64,000 nucleotides of DNA from Enterobacter asburiae (GTDB lineage Bacteria; Pseudomonadota; Gammaproteobacteria; Enterobacterales; Enterobacteriaceae): contig NZ_VRKN01000003.1 in the NCBI RefSeq assembly GCF_008080435.1, positions 1 through 64,000 on the forward strand. Reading direction: 5' to 3'. The translations under genes were made by a program, and so were the position numbers. Positions within the stretch are counted from its first letter, which is position 1; every line of letters starts with the position of its first letter. Below the pieces are notes generated by a model, which worked only from the letters and a program-made list of their open reading frames with translations, did not search any database and was not told the DNA's origin. Below, piece by piece: positions 20,467 through 30,206 of this stretch.

Positions 20467-21789
20467 ATGTTCGGATTTCCCCACTGGCAGTTGAAATCGA
20501 CCTCCACAGAAGCAGGCGTGGTCGCGCCGGATGAACGACTCCCGCTCGGGCAGACGATGGTGATGGGCGTCCAGCACGCGGTTGCCATGTTTGGCGCCAC
20601 GGTGCTGATGCCGATGCTGATGGGACTGGATCCCAACCTCTCTATTCTGATGTCGGGTATCGGCACGCTGCTGTTCTTTTTTGTCACCGGCGGGCGCGTG
20701 CCCAGCTATCTCGGATCCAGCGCCGCCTTTGTGGGCGTCGTCATTGCCACTACCGGGTTTAACGGCCAGGGGATCAACCCCAACCTGAGCGTGGCCCTCG
20801 GCGGCATTATCGCCTGCGGGCTGGTCTATACCCTGATTGGTCTGGTTGTGATGAAAATCGGCACGCGCTGGATCGAACGCATGATGCCTCCCGTCGTGAC
20901 GGGTGCCGTGGTGATGGCGATTGGCCTGAACCTCGCCCCGATTGCGGTCAGGAGCGTCTCCGCCTCGCCGTTTGAAAGCTGGATGGCGGTGATCACCGTG
21001 CTGTGCATCGGCCTGGTGGCGGTGTTCACGCGAGGCATGATCCAGCGGCTGCTGATCCTGGTTGGGCTGATTGTCGCCTGCCTGGTCTATGCCCTGCTGG
21101 CGAACGTTTTCGGTCTCGGCAAGCCGGTTGATTTTACCCTGCTGCATCAGGCCGCCTGGTTCGGCCTGCCTAAGGTGACCTCGCCCACCTTCAACACCCA
21201 GGCGATGATGCTTATCGCACCGGTGGCGGTGATCCTCGTCGCAGAGAATTTAGGTCATCTGAAAGCGGTCGCGGGAATGACCGGGCGCAGCATGGATCCG
21301 TACATGGGCCGCGCGTTCGTTGGTGACGGGCTGGCGACCATGCTCTCCGGCTCCGTGGGCGGCAGCGGTGTCACCACCTATGCCGAAAACATCGGCGTGA
21401 TGGCGGTCACCAAAGTCTACTCGACGCTGGTCTTCGTGGCGGCGGCGGTGATGGCGATGCTGCTTGGATTCTCACCGAAATTCGGCGCGCTGATCCACAC
21501 CATTCCGTCACCGGTTATCGGCGGGGCATCGATTGTGGTGTTTGGGCTGATCGCCGTGGCCGGCGCGCGTATCTGGGTGCAGCATCGGGTCGATCTTAGC
21601 CAGAACGGCAACCTGATTATGGTGGCGGTCACGCTGGTGTTGGGCGCAGGTGATTTTGCCCTGACGCTGGGCGGGTTTACGATTGGCGGGATTGGCACGG
21701 CGACCTTCGGCGCGATCCTGCTTAACGCCCTGCTGAGCCGCCGGATGGCAGCCGCACCGCAGGGCGCCGTGATGCATCAGGATTTGTGA
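20467..21789 (+). CDS. rutG: Pyrimidine permease RutG (NCS2 family)
   Basis: A 440-residue inner-membrane transporter of the NCS2/NAT family, importing uracil and thymine. Family markers are QHAVAMFGATVLMP near residue 37 and the AENLGHLKAV region near 259 with its substrate-binding Glu; about 12-14 membrane segments. Last gene of the operon. Its 3' end overlaps the opposite-strand DMT gene by 13 bp, and a GCGCTG/CAGCGC hairpin with T's just after the stop codon may terminate rut transcription inside that gene. Confidence 0.96.
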   Translation: MFGFPHWQLKSTSTEAGVVAPDERLPLGQTMVMGVQHAVAMFGATVLMPMLMGLDPNLSILMSGIGTLLFFFVTGGRVPSYLGSSAAFVGVVIATTGFNGQGINPNLSVALGGIIACGLVYTLIGLVVMKIGTRWIERMMPPVVTGAVVMAIGLNLAPIAVRSVSASPFESWMAVITVLCIGLVAVFTRGMIQRLLILVGLIVACLVYALLANVFGLGKPVDFTLLHQAAWFGLPKVTSPTFNTQAMMLIAPVAVILVAENLGHLKAVAGMTGRSMDPYMGRAFVGDGLATMLSGSVGGSGVTTYAENIGVMAVTKVYSTLVFVAAAVMAMLLGFSPKFGALIHTIPSPVIGGASIVVFGLIAVAGARIWVQHRVDLSQNGNLIMVAVTLVLGAGDFALTLGGFTIGGIGTATFGAILLNALLSRRMAAAPQGAVMHQDL

Positions 21790-22700
21790 TTTAACGTTGC
21801 GCTGTCATTTTCGGGCAGCGCGTTTTTCTTCCGTTTGAGCTTTAACTCACTCACCAATACTCCGGCGACAATAAATGCCGCGCCCACCAGCGCCAGAAGC
21901 GGCAATCGCTCACCTGCAATGCGTCCGAAAATCCCCGCCCAGACCGGTTCGCCGGTGTAGATCACCGTTGCCCGCGTCGGAGATACGCTGCGCTGCGCCC
22001 AGTTCATGGTGACCTGGATAATGGCGCTAAAGATGCCCAGCCCCAATGCGACCACAATCAGGCCGGTGGACATCGGCGGCACGGACTCCCCAGCCGGTAC
22101 CATCGTCGCGAAAGCCACCAGCGACGCCGTGGCAAGCTGCACCACCGTGACACGCTTGACGTCCACTTTGCCCGCCCAGGCACTGATCAGAATAATTTCC
22201 GCCGCAATGGCAATCGCCCCGACCAGAGTAATGATCTCCCCCGGTCCCAGCGCCAGCAGGTTATTTTCCGGACCAGCTAATAAAATCAGGCCGATAAACG
22301 CCAGAACGATACCAATACAGGACATCAGCCCCGGTAGTCGCCCCAGGCACAGCCACTGCAGTAACGGCACCAGAGGCACATACATGGCTGTGATAAACGC
22401 GGATTTGCTGCTGGAGATGGTCTGTAATCCCCACGTCTGCAGACTGTAGCCCATCGCTATCGCCACCCCAATCGCCACGCCTGCCTTGAGCTCTTTAAGC
22501 GTCAGACCCCGCAGCGTTTTAAGGGATATCAGCCCAACGGCTATCGCCGCCGTCGCGAAGCGCAGGCCAACGAAAAAGAACGGATCGCTCAGGGTCACCG
22601 CGTACTGGACGGCCAGAAAGGTCCCGCCCCAGAACATGGTGATCAGAATGAGGATGGCTTCCTGAGGTTTTACAGAGAATTTAAAGCGTGAAACAGACAT
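21777..22700 (-). CDS. EamA/DMT-family transporter
   Basis: A 307-residue inner-membrane protein with ten hydrophobic segments in two EamA repeats (about 15-145 and 155-290), typical of drug/metabolite transporters and small-molecule exporters. FWGGTFLAVQYAV near residue 23 and the GEPVWAGIFG segment near 252 are characteristic. Substrate unknown. A single gene convergent with rutG. Confidence 0.85.
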   Translation of the reverse strand: MSVSRFKFSVKPQEAILILITMFWGGTFLAVQYAVTLSDPFFFVGLRFATAAIAVGLISLKTLRGLTLKELKAGVAIGVAIAMGYSLQTWGLQTISSSKSAFITAMYVPLVPLLQWLCLGRLPGLMSCIGIVLAFIGLILLAGPENNLLALGPGEIITLVGAIAIAAEIILISAWAGKVDVKRVTVVQLATASLVAFATMVPAGESVPPMSTGLIVVALGLGIFSAIIQVTMNWAQRSVSPTRATVIYTGEPVWAGIFGRIAGERLPLLALVGAAFIVAGVLVSELKLKRKKNALPENDSATLNHKS

Positions 22701-22770
22701 GCGACACCAGCAAGTTAAATCAATGCCGTAGTGTGCGTTGTCTTTGGTTACAGTTCAATGTTGCAGAAAT

Positions 22771-22798
22771 AAAAAAACCGCCGGGAAAACCCGGCGGC
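22771..22798 (-). terminator. Terminator of the KGG-repeat gene
   Basis: CCGCCGGG/CCCGGCGG hairpin followed by seven T's on the minus strand. Confidence 0.85.
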
Positions 22799-22817
22799 AG
22801 GGCGTCAACCCGGCGTA

Positions 22818-22988
22818 CTACTTGTTGCTGCCGTGGCTGTTTTTACCCCCTTTTTTACCAGCCTCTGATGCGCGCTGAGGGTCATTTTTGAAGTTACCCC
22901 CGCTAGACTGGCCACCTTTACGACCTGCTTCTGATGCTCTTTCACGGTCTTCAGCGAAATTACCTGAACCACCACGATGGTTTGCCAT
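22818..22988 (-). CDS. ymdF: KGG-repeat stress-induced protein YmdF
   Basis: A 56-residue protein, very hydrophilic and Gly/Lys/Ser-rich, with two copies of the KGG motif (ASEAGRKGG about 18-26 and ASEAGKKGG about 41-49). It begins MANHRGGSGNFAEDRE, nearly identical to E. coli YmdF, a member of the YciG/ConJ-10 stress family linked to the general stress response; molecular function unknown. The E. coli homologue also sits next to the rut and wrbA genes. GGAGGTTAG-type ribosome binding precedes the ATG. Confidence 0.9.
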   Translation of the reverse strand: MANHRGGSGNFAEDRERASEAGRKGGQSSGGNFKNDPQRASEAGKKGGKNSHGSNK

Positions 22989-23975
<987 letters not shown>

Positions 23976-23995
23976 CACCCAACAGGAGGACAAGC

Positions 23996-24223
23996 ATGCC
24001 AACTCAAGAATCCAAAGCTCACCACGTGGGCGAATGGGCAAGTTTACGCAACACCTCTCCGGAGATTGCCGAAGCTATCTTTGAAGTCGCGAAGTACGAT
24101 GAAAAGCTGGCCGAGCAGATTTGGGAGGAAGGTAACGATGAGGTGCTGGTGCGCGCCTTCGAAAAAACGGATAAAGACTCGCTCTTCTGGGGTGAGCAAA
24201 CCATCGAACGTAAAAACGTCTAA
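23996..24223 (+). CDS. yccJ: YccJ family protein
   Basis: A 75-residue acidic small protein with strong likeness to E. coli YccJ (same length, same place after wrbA). No known domain function. Strong AGGAGG site upstream; probably expressed with wrbA. Confidence 0.92.
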   Translation: MPTQESKAHHVGEWASLRNTSPEIAEAIFEVAKYDEKLAEQIWEEGNDEVLVRAFEKTDKDSLFWGEQTIERKNV

Positions 24224-24228
24224 GCGTT

Positions 24229-24257
24229 TCCCCCCGCCGTCACGCGGGGGTTCTCTT
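24229..24257. terminator. Terminator between yccJ and agp
   Basis: CCCCCGC/GCGGGGG hairpin followed by TTCTCTTTT, between convergent genes. Confidence 0.75.
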
Positions 24258-25499
24258 TTACTTCGCCGCGTTATTCATGACCGCATTGAATTTATCGACA
24301 GGACAGAAACCGTTCGCATCCACCGGGCAGCCTTTCAGCTCCAGCGTCACGCGCTGCGCAGGCGACTGCAGCGACAGCACGCTGGCGTTACGCAGTTGTT
24401 CTGTGCTCTGGTAGACATACTCAATTTTCATCAGCTCCTGGTTGGCATTTTTGTCATGCCAGCGCTGGAAGACGATCTTACCGCCAATCGGGGTGCGCTC
24501 CTGCTGGTCGTGTAGCTGATACGGTTTGAAATCCAGGGCGGTAAGCAGGGAAGCAATGTTCGAATCATGCCCCACCAGCAGGGTGATTTTAGGCGCTTTT
24601 GCCTGATCGGTGACCAGCGTTTTATCAATGTACTTCACCAGCGGCTTCGCCACGTTTTGCGCCACCTCGGTGGAGGTAAACAGCGAGTCCTGATAGCCGT
24701 TCTTCAGCTTCGACAGCACGCGCCACTGCTGGTCGGTCTTGATTTCGCCCCAGGCCACCTGGTCAGCCGGGAAGCCTTCGTAATACTGCAGCGTGAACGC
24801 ATCCACCAGCGAGTTACCCACCTTCAGCGGCCCGGATACGCCAGGCTCTTTTTCATAGTCGGCGCTGAAGGTATCTTTCGCGTCCGCCAGCGAGCAGACT
24901 TTTTTCTCTTTGCAGGACGGGGAATCCGCGTAGTTCGTCATCTGCTCCAGCAGCTTATAGCTTTCTGCGAGCTGCATTTTCTGTCGTTCCGTCTCCATCG
25001 CCTTCAGCGCTTTTTCACGGAATTCCGGCGAGTTATCGGTAATCACCGGATTAAAGGTCGGATCCATGGTGCCCATTTTTTCCTCATGGTGCACGGGAAC
25101 GTCACAGCCCGGGAACGCGCCGGTGATAAAGAATTGTGCAGTCGCGACGGTACGCTGCAGGCTGTTGGCATAAGCATAAACGCTATCCGCCGATGGGCAT
25201 TCGCCGGTGGTTACCATCCCCTGCTGCGCCAGCCACTCGCGCATGTAATGGCCCATATAAACTTCCAGCACGCCACCCTTGGTGGTGAGTTGACCGCCCG
25301 GCACCTCCCACTCCGGCCACTGCTTCGGCGTGGACTGCTCCAGCACGCTACCGTTATTGGCGAGCGGCGCGCGCAGGTTATGACGACTCATGATTAAAAC
25401 TTGCTCAAGCTGATACCCTTCCGGCGTCTCTTGCGCCTGCACGCCAAACGTAGCTGAAATGGAACCGGCGACAGCCAGCGCGAGTAGTGCTTTTCTCAT
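24258..25499 (-). CDS. agp: Periplasmic glucose-1-phosphatase
   Basis: A 413-residue histidine acid phosphatase with a Sec signal peptide ending near VQA. The catalytic motif is SRHNLRAP (about 38-45), as in E. coli Agp, and the proton-donor region is GHDSN (about 311). It hydrolyses glucose 1-phosphate and some inositol phosphates in the periplasm. Same length as the E. coli enzyme (413) and same position after wrbA-yccJ. Confidence 0.96.
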   Translation of the reverse strand: MRKALLALAVAGSISATFGVQAQETPEGYQLEQVLIMSRHNLRAPLANNGSVLEQSTPKQWPEWEVPGGQLTTKGGVLEVYMGHYMREWLAQQGMVTTGECPSADSVYAYANSLQRTVATAQFFITGAFPGCDVPVHHEEKMGTMDPTFNPVITDNSPEFREKALKAMETERQKMQLAESYKLLEQMTNYADSPSCKEKKVCSLADAKDTFSADYEKEPGVSGPLKVGNSLVDAFTLQYYEGFPADQVAWGEIKTDQQWRVLSKLKNGYQDSLFTSTEVAQNVAKPLVKYIDKTLVTDQAKAPKITLLVGHDSNIASLLTALDFKPYQLHDQQERTPIGGKIVFQRWHDKNANQELMKIEYVYQSTEQLRNASVLSLQSPAQRVTLELKGCPVDANGFCPVDKFNAVMNNAAK

Positions 25500-25613
25500 C
25501 CCTAATTCCTCACTCGTTTTAAAATGTCGCGTTCAGTGTGACAGATTCGTGACAATTTTCCGGGAAGCATTTCTCAAACTGATGATTAACGTGCTTACGG
25601 CGCGTGCAGATTA

Positions 25614-25628
25614 GTTTTATAATAAAAC
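25614..25628. promoter_or_regulatory. Candidate operator of the first HxlR regulator
   Basis: GTTTTATAATAAAAC is a perfect 7-1-7 palindrome 24 bp upstream of the regulator's GTG start. Related sequences with the same AGTT...AAACCA frame lie in front of the next gene at 26136 and 26173. Confidence 0.55.
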
Positions 25629-25651
25629 CACACCCTACCGGAGAATTGACA

Positions 25652-26095
25652 GTGAAACGTACCCGCCTCGAAGAGAGCACCTGCCCCGTCGCCCGCTCGC
25701 TGGATATCATCGGCGACTGGTGGTCGCTGCTGATTGTTCGCGACGCGCTACGCGGGATTAAACGCTTCGGCGAGTTCCAGAAAAGCCTCGGTATCGCGAA
25801 AAACATGCTGACCACGCGGCTAAAACTGCTGGTTGATGAAGGGATCCTCCGGCTTCAGCCCGCGTCCGACGGCAGCGCCTGGCAGGAGTATGTCCTGACC
25901 GATAAAGGGCGCGCCCTGCAAACGGTGCTGGTTGCCTTGTCCCAGTGGGGGAATGAATTTTTGTTTGCCGAAAATGAATGTGGCACCGTGCTGGTCGATA
26001 CCGAACAGCGCAAACCTCTGCGAAAACTGGCGCTTATCGCCGACGATGGGCGCGAGCTGACGCCTGAAGAGATCGTGGCTAAACTCCCCTCCTGA
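25652..26095 (+). CDS. HxlR-family transcriptional regulator
   Basis: A 147-residue winged-helix regulator. It begins with a GTG preceded by CCGGAG and has the HxlR pattern CPVARSLDIIGDWWSLLIVRDAL (about 11-33) with a conserved Cys near the N-terminus, then RFGEFQKSLGIAKNMLTTRLKLL. Members of this family often sense quinones, aldehydes or other electrophiles through that Cys. It lies just upstream of a short-chain dehydrogenase in the same direction, which it probably controls. An upstream in-frame start at 25604 would overlap the palindromic operator and is less likely. Confidence 0.85.
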   Translation: MKRTRLEESTCPVARSLDIIGDWWSLLIVRDALRGIKRFGEFQKSLGIAKNMLTTRLKLLVDEGILRLQPASDGSAWQEYVLTDKGRALQTVLVALSQWGNEFLFAENECGTVLVDTEQRKPLRKLALIADDGRELTPEEIVAKLPS

Positions 26096-26135
26096 TCGTT
26101 CCCGACGGCAAAAGCACAAAATGATCGCCAAAATA

Positions 26136-26187
26136 GTTGCATTATAAAACCAAATAGCTGAGAGTTATTTTAGTTTCATATTGAAAC
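26136..26187. promoter_or_regulatory. Paired operator-like palindromes upstream of the first SDR gene
   Basis: GTTGCATTATAAAAC (26136-26150) and GTTTCATATTGAAAC (26173-26187) share ends and 15-base spacing with the palindrome before the HxlR gene; both are followed by CA. The second contains exact GTTTCA/TGAAAC arms. Confidence 0.5.
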
Positions 26188-26220
26188 CAACTAACCCACT
26201 TTGCTTTGAGGTAACACACG

Positions 26221-27015
26221 ATGACTACGCAAATCACCACCGCCCTGATTACGGGCGCCTCTTCCGGGATTGGTGCCGTCTATGCTGACCGTCTTGCCGC
26301 GCGCGGCGCTAACCTGGTCCTGGTCGCCCGTCGTGAGGATCGCCTGAAAACCCTCGCGGCCGACCTGCGCGGGCGCTATGGCGTGGCCGTCGATATTCTG
26401 GTGGCCGATCTCACCGATGAGACCGGGATCCGCGCCGTGGAAGAGGAACTGCGCAGCAATACCGCCATTGATACGCTCATTAACAACGCGGGCACCGCGC
26501 AGATGGCACCGTTCCTCGCGGGCGAGGTGGCGCAGCATCAGGCCATTAACACCCTGAACACCACGGCGCTGATGCGTCTGACCTACGCTATCCTGCCGCG
26601 GCTGGCGAAGAATAATCGTGGTACGCTGATCAATATCGCGTCCGTGCTGGCCCTGCACGTACGGGCGGGCAGCGCGCTCTACAGCGCCACCAAGGCGTGG
26701 GTGTTGAGCTTTACCCGAGGGTTACAGGAAGAATTTGCCGACAGCAACGTGCGCATTCAGGCCGTGCTGCCCGCCGCAACGGCGACTGAAATCTGGAGCC
26801 ATTCAGGCGTCACGGTGAACGATCTGCCGGAAGGATCGGTGATGACCACCGACGATATGGTGGATGCGTCGCTGGCGGGTCTGGATCAGGGTGAACCTAT
26901 CACCATCCCACCGATGCATGACGCTGGCCTGTGGGAGCGCTACGAAGCGGCGCGCCTTGAGCTATTCAACAGCGCGCGCACCGGCATTCCGGCACCGCGC
27001 TACGTAAAACAGTAG
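26221..27015 (+). CDS. Short-chain dehydrogenase/reductase
   Basis: A 264-residue classical SDR. The Rossmann signature TGASSGIG is at about 11-18, LVARREDRL follows, NNAG at about 88, the active-site Tyr/Lys as YSATK at about 155-159, and the catalytic Ser in NIASVLALHV. NAD(P)-dependent; substrate unknown. It follows an HxlR regulator and carries matching operator palindromes upstream, suggesting induction by a reactive carbonyl or similar compound. Confidence 0.85.
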   Translation: MTTQITTALITGASSGIGAVYADRLAARGANLVLVARREDRLKTLAADLRGRYGVAVDILVADLTDETGIRAVEEELRSNTAIDTLINNAGTAQMAPFLAGEVAQHQAINTLNTTALMRLTYAILPRLAKNNRGTLINIASVLALHVRAGSALYSATKAWVLSFTRGLQEEFADSNVRIQAVLPAATATEIWSHSGVTVNDLPEGSVMTTDDMVDASLAGLDQGEPITIPPMHDAGLWERYEAARLELFNSARTGIPAPRYVKQ

Positions 27016-27016
27016 C

Positions 27017-27376
27017 CTAACGCTCCAGCTGGTCGCCGTACTCGCTCATCCAGGCGGCCAGCGGCGAGAGCGCGCCTTGCAGGGTTAACCCCAGTTCGGT
27101 TATCTGATACTCCACGCGCGGCGGGATCTCCGGGTAGACCGTCCGCGTCACCAGCCCGCGCTGTTCAAACAGGCGTAGCTGCTTTGTGAGCTCTTTCTGG
27201 GTGATGGGGGCTGCGGCACGCAGCAGATCGCCAAAGCGTACGGGCGTGTTAAAGACAATCAGGCGATAAAGAATGGGGATCGCCCACTTACCGGAAATCA
27301 GGTTGACAAACTGCGTCATCGGGCAGGTATACGCCTCAGATTTTTTTTCACAGCACACCGCCAGCATTTCTGCCAT
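27017..27376 (-). CDS. HxlR-family transcriptional regulator (second)
   Basis: A 119-residue HxlR protein. The N-terminus is Cys-rich (two adjacent Cys near residue 8 and CPMTQFVNLISGKWAIPILYRL from about 18), followed by the winged helix (RFGDLLRAAAPITQKELTKQLRLFEQRGLV). It is divergent from a second SDR gene, with an inverted repeat between them, the usual arrangement for autoregulation and control of the neighbour. Confidence 0.87.
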   Translation of the reverse strand: MAEMLAVCCEKKSEAYTCPMTQFVNLISGKWAIPILYRLIVFNTPVRFGDLLRAAAPITQKELTKQLRLFEQRGLVTRTVYPEIPPRVEYQITELGLTLQGALSPLAAWMSEYGDQLER

Positions 27377-27392
27377 AGCACACCTCTTGCCT

Positions 27393-27435
27393 CGTTAGTA
27401 TCCATTTGGTACCTGGTTTCCTTTCGATACTAACG
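27393..27435. promoter_or_regulatory. Inverted-repeat operator of the second HxlR/SDR pair
   Basis: CGTTAGTATC (27393-27402) and its exact complement GATACTAACG (27426-27435) flank a 23-base spacer in the only gap between the divergent genes. Confidence 0.6.
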
Positions 27436-27476
27436 TTTCTATAGTGCTTTCTCCAGAGACATTTCAGGAGAAGAAA

Positions 27477-28226
27477 ATGGGTCGTTTAACAGATAAATAT
27501 ACGCTGATTACCGGCGGCACCAGCGGCATCGGTCTTGCCACCGCGCAGGCGTTTATCGCCGAAGGTGCGCTCGTCGCGGTTACCGGACGTAACCCGGACA
27601 CCCTCGCCGAAGCAGAACGTATTCTTGGCGATAAGGCCTGGGTGATCCCGACCGATGCGGGAGATATCACGTCGCAAAAAGCGCTGGCGGAAACCCTCGC
27701 TTCCCGCTGGCCACGTCTGGACGCGGTGTTTCTCAACGCCGGCGACGTGACGCACGCGCCGCTGGAAGCCTGGCAGGAGGAGGCCTGGGATCGTCTGATG
27801 GGCATCAACCTGAAAGGGCCATTCTTTTTAATTCAGGCGCTGCTGCCGCTGCTGAATAACCCGTCGTCGGTGATCCTCTGCGGCTCCGTGAGTGCGCGCA
27901 TCGGCCTGCCGACCAGCAGCGTTTATGCCGCGAGCAAGGCCGCCCTGCTGTCGCTGGCGCGCACGCTGTCGGCGGAGCTGCTGCCGCGCGGGATCCGCGT
28001 CAACGGCCTGAGCCCCGGTCCGGTGGAAACCCCGGCGTTCACGAAAACGGGCTTAAGCGACGAGGCGCTTAACGCGATGATGGCGGAGATCATCAAGCTG
28101 GTGCCGCTCGGCAGAATGGGCTCGACGACGGAGCTGGCAAAAGCCGCGCTCTATCTGGCGTCCGACGAGTCGAGCTACACGGTGGGAACGGAGCTGCTGG
28201 TGGACGGCGGAATGGGGAGTTTGTAA
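27477..28226 (+). CDS. Short-chain dehydrogenase/reductase (second)
   Basis: A 249-residue classical SDR: TGGTSGIG at about 14-21, NAGDVTHAP at about 88, catalytic Ser near 137 (LCGSVSARIG), YAASK at about 149-153, and a C-terminal SYTVGTELLVDGGMGSL. It probably uses NADPH, from VTGRNPDTL after strand 2. The ATG at 27477 has CAGGAG upstream; an in-frame start 33 bases earlier would run through the operator region and is not favoured. Confidence 0.87.
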   Translation: MGRLTDKYTLITGGTSGIGLATAQAFIAEGALVAVTGRNPDTLAEAERILGDKAWVIPTDAGDITSQKALAETLASRWPRLDAVFLNAGDVTHAPLEAWQEEAWDRLMGINLKGPFFLIQALLPLLNNPSSVILCGSVSARIGLPTSSVYAASKAALLSLARTLSAELLPRGIRVNGLSPGPVETPAFTKTGLSDEALNAMMAEIIKLVPLGRMGSTTELAKAALYLASDESSYTVGTELLVDGGMGSL

Positions 28227-28227
28227 C

Positions 28228-28731
28228 TCAAAAGGCGCTGATGCCGGTGACGATGCCGATATACAGCGCCGCCCATACGCAGGCGGAAAGCAGGCTGACT
28301 GCGTAGACTTTTACTGCTTTCAGCCTGAGCATCCCCGCCGCCAGCGGCACGATGTAGCGCAACACCGCCAGGAAGCGCGCGGTGAACAGGACCAGCACAC
28401 CGTTTTTCTGCAGCTGATGCTGCACCCGCAACAATTTACCGGCGTGTTTTGCCGTGAAGCGGGTCATCCATCGCGTGTGCCCCAGTCGCTGACCGATATG
28501 GTAGTTCAGCACCGAACCCGCCGTTGCTCCCAGCACCACGGCCAGCCACGCCAGCGCAGGCTGCATGCTCACCTGGCTGACGGTAATGCCCGCCAGCAGC
28601 ATCACCGAGGCGGGTGGCAGCACGGAGGAGATCAGCACCGTCGATTTACTCAGCGCCATCATAAATAACAGCGCGAACAGATGTGCCGGGTAGAGCGCAA
28701 AATGATTCAGCAGAGTGTCGAACCACATCAT
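28228..28731 (-). CDS. DedA-family membrane protein
   Basis: A 167-residue inner-membrane protein (start at 28731 or 28728, preceded by GGAGGGTAAA). It has the DedA/SNARE-associated pattern: hydrophobic start, LPPASVMLLAG, GATAGSVLNYHIGQRLGH (about 70-85) and FTARFLAVLRYIVPLAAGM with the conserved FxxRFxPxxR-like stretch. Family members act in membrane homeostasis and lipid-carrier flipping; it is somewhat short for the family (about 200). Which paralogue it is cannot be told. Confidence 0.8.
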   Translation of the reverse strand: MMWFDTLLNHFALYPAHLFALLFMMALSKSTVLISSVLPPASVMLLAGITVSQVSMQPALAWLAVVLGATAGSVLNYHIGQRLGHTRWMTRFTAKHAGKLLRVQHQLQKNGVLVLFTARFLAVLRYIVPLAAGMLRLKAVKVYAVSLLSACVWAALYIGIVTGISAF

Positions 28732-28886
28732 TTTACCCTCCCTCTTTGAAATATCATTCTCCATTTAAAAGGAATTAACTTAAATAAACCTTCAACATTT
28801 TATTAATAATATTCTTCTAAACCGTTCTTAAACATTATTTAAATTCCTGAGCGGCGAATTTAAAGAAGCGTATTATCCCTCTCGTT

Positions 28887-29060
28887 TTACAACGATCTCG
28901 TTATGGCGAGGCTCCTGTACAAATACACGTTATCGCTCTGGTAGGTTCGAGAGAACCGGCACAGGGTAAAACAGGCACTGTCGAATCAAGGCTTTGTCAG
29001 TATAACTTCCCTCGCGGGATACGGTGTACAGTGCTGAACCCAGGACGTGGGGATCTCCTC
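28887..29060 (+). ncRNA. M-box (ykoK) magnesium riboswitch
   Basis: The leader of the following transporter has the M-box core in order: ATGGCGAGGCTCCTGTAC (near 28903), AATACACG, a hairpin arm with GGTTCGAGAGAACC, CAGGGTAAAACAGGCA, GTCGAATCAAGG, then GGGATACGGTGTACAGTGCT (29016 onward) and AACCCAGGACGTGG. These match the conserved blocks of the ykoK leader, which folds on Mg2+ and lowers expression of Mg2+ transporters. The boundaries are approximate. Confidence 0.85.
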
Positions 29061-29119
29061 TTCGACATGCCCTGTCTTGCTCGCCCCTGAGAGATGTTAT
29101 TATTCAAAGGGAATTCACT

Positions 29120-30121
29120 ATGTCTTATGCTATTCACAACCAAAACCTGGCATTCAATGACAGCGCGATCGCGCAATATATGAATACCGATTTTATTGTC
29201 CTCGATATTTCATTATGCGTGGCGCTGGCGCGCGAGCAATTCTTCGAAAAATTAAAAGACGACGATATTCCATCGCATATTTTTATTGAAGACAATGGCC
29301 GCCTGGCGGGCATGATTGCCGTGCGTAAATTGCTGCAGACCGCCGATACGGTACAACCGGTGAAATCGCTGATGATTTCGCAGTTTTTGCAGGTCAAACC
29401 GGAGGATGAACGTGCTGATGTCGCCGGACTGCTGGCGCACGGCGGCGCGGACGTCGTGCCGGTCGTCACGCACGGCAAGCTGGTCGGCTGTCTGACCGAA
29501 CGCGAAATCGCCCATCTGCTGGAAGATGACGTCACCGAAGATGCCCAGCTTCAGGGGGCGACGCTGCCGCTGGAGAAGCCCTATCTGGAAACCAGCCCGT
29601 ATAGCCTGTGGAAAAAACGCTCCGTCTGGCTGCTGCTGCTGTTTGTCGCGGAAGCCTACACCAGCTCGGTGATCCAGCATTTCGAAGAGGCGCTGGAGTC
29701 GGCCATCGCGCTGGCGTTCTTTATTCCGCTGCTGATCGGCACGGGCGGCAACAGCGGAACGCAGATCACCTCCACGCTGGTGCGCGCCATGGCGCTGGGG
29801 GAAGTCCATCTGCGCGACGTTGGCCGCGTACTGCGTAAAGAGATGACCACCTCGCTGATGATTGCCGCCACGCTCGGTATCGCCGGGTGTATTCGCGCCT
29901 GGATGATGGGTATCGGGCTGGAAATCACGCTTATCGTCAGCCTGACGCTGGTGTGCATTACCCTGTGGAGTGCGATTGTGTCGTCCGTCATTCCGATGGT
30001 GCTCAAGCGCTGCGGCATTGACCCGGCGGTCGTCTCCGCGCCGTTTATCGCGACGCTTATCGACGGTACCGGGCTGATTATCTACTTTAAGATCGCGCAA
30101 TATACGCTGGGTCTGGAGTGA
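29120..30121 (+). CDS. MgtE-type magnesium transporter with CBS domains
   Basis: A 333-residue protein. The first ~145 residues form two CBS domains (FIEDNGRLAGMIAVRKLL and VTHGKLVGCLTEREIAHLL); the rest is the MgtE transmembrane domain with five helices, including PLLIGTGGNSGTQ (about 210-222) and FIATLIDGTGLIIYF near the C-terminus. It lacks the usual N-terminal MgtE regulatory domain. Probable Mg2+ (or Co2+/Mn2+) channel-like importer. The M-box directly upstream supports the magnesium role. Start chosen at the ATG after AAAGGGAA; the frame is open 96 bases further up, into the riboswitch. Confidence 0.9.
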   Translation: MSYAIHNQNLAFNDSAIAQYMNTDFIVLDISLCVALAREQFFEKLKDDDIPSHIFIEDNGRLAGMIAVRKLLQTADTVQPVKSLMISQFLQVKPEDERADVAGLLAHGGADVVPVVTHGKLVGCLTEREIAHLLEDDVTEDAQLQGATLPLEKPYLETSPYSLWKKRSVWLLLLFVAEAYTSSVIQHFEEALESAIALAFFIPLLIGTGGNSGTQITSTLVRAMALGEVHLRDVGRVLRKEMTTSLMIAATLGIAGCIRAWMMGIGLEITLIVSLTLVCITLWSAIVSSVIPMVLKRCGIDPAVVSAPFIATLIDGTGLIIYFKIAQYTLGLE

Positions 30122-30131
30122 TGTGATTCCT

Positions 30132-30203
30132 TGCCGGGTGGCGCTGCCGCTTACCCGGCCCACCCATTCCGTAGGCCCGTGCAAGCGTAGCGCCGCCGGG
30201 CAA
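30132..30203. repeat. Pair of REP palindromes
   Basis: TTGCCGGGTGGCGCTGCCGC...CCCGGCCCAC followed by GTAGGCCCGTGCAAGCG...GCCGCCGGGCAA, separating the Mg transporter from the purine island. Confidence 0.75.
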
Positions 30204-30206
30204 TAC

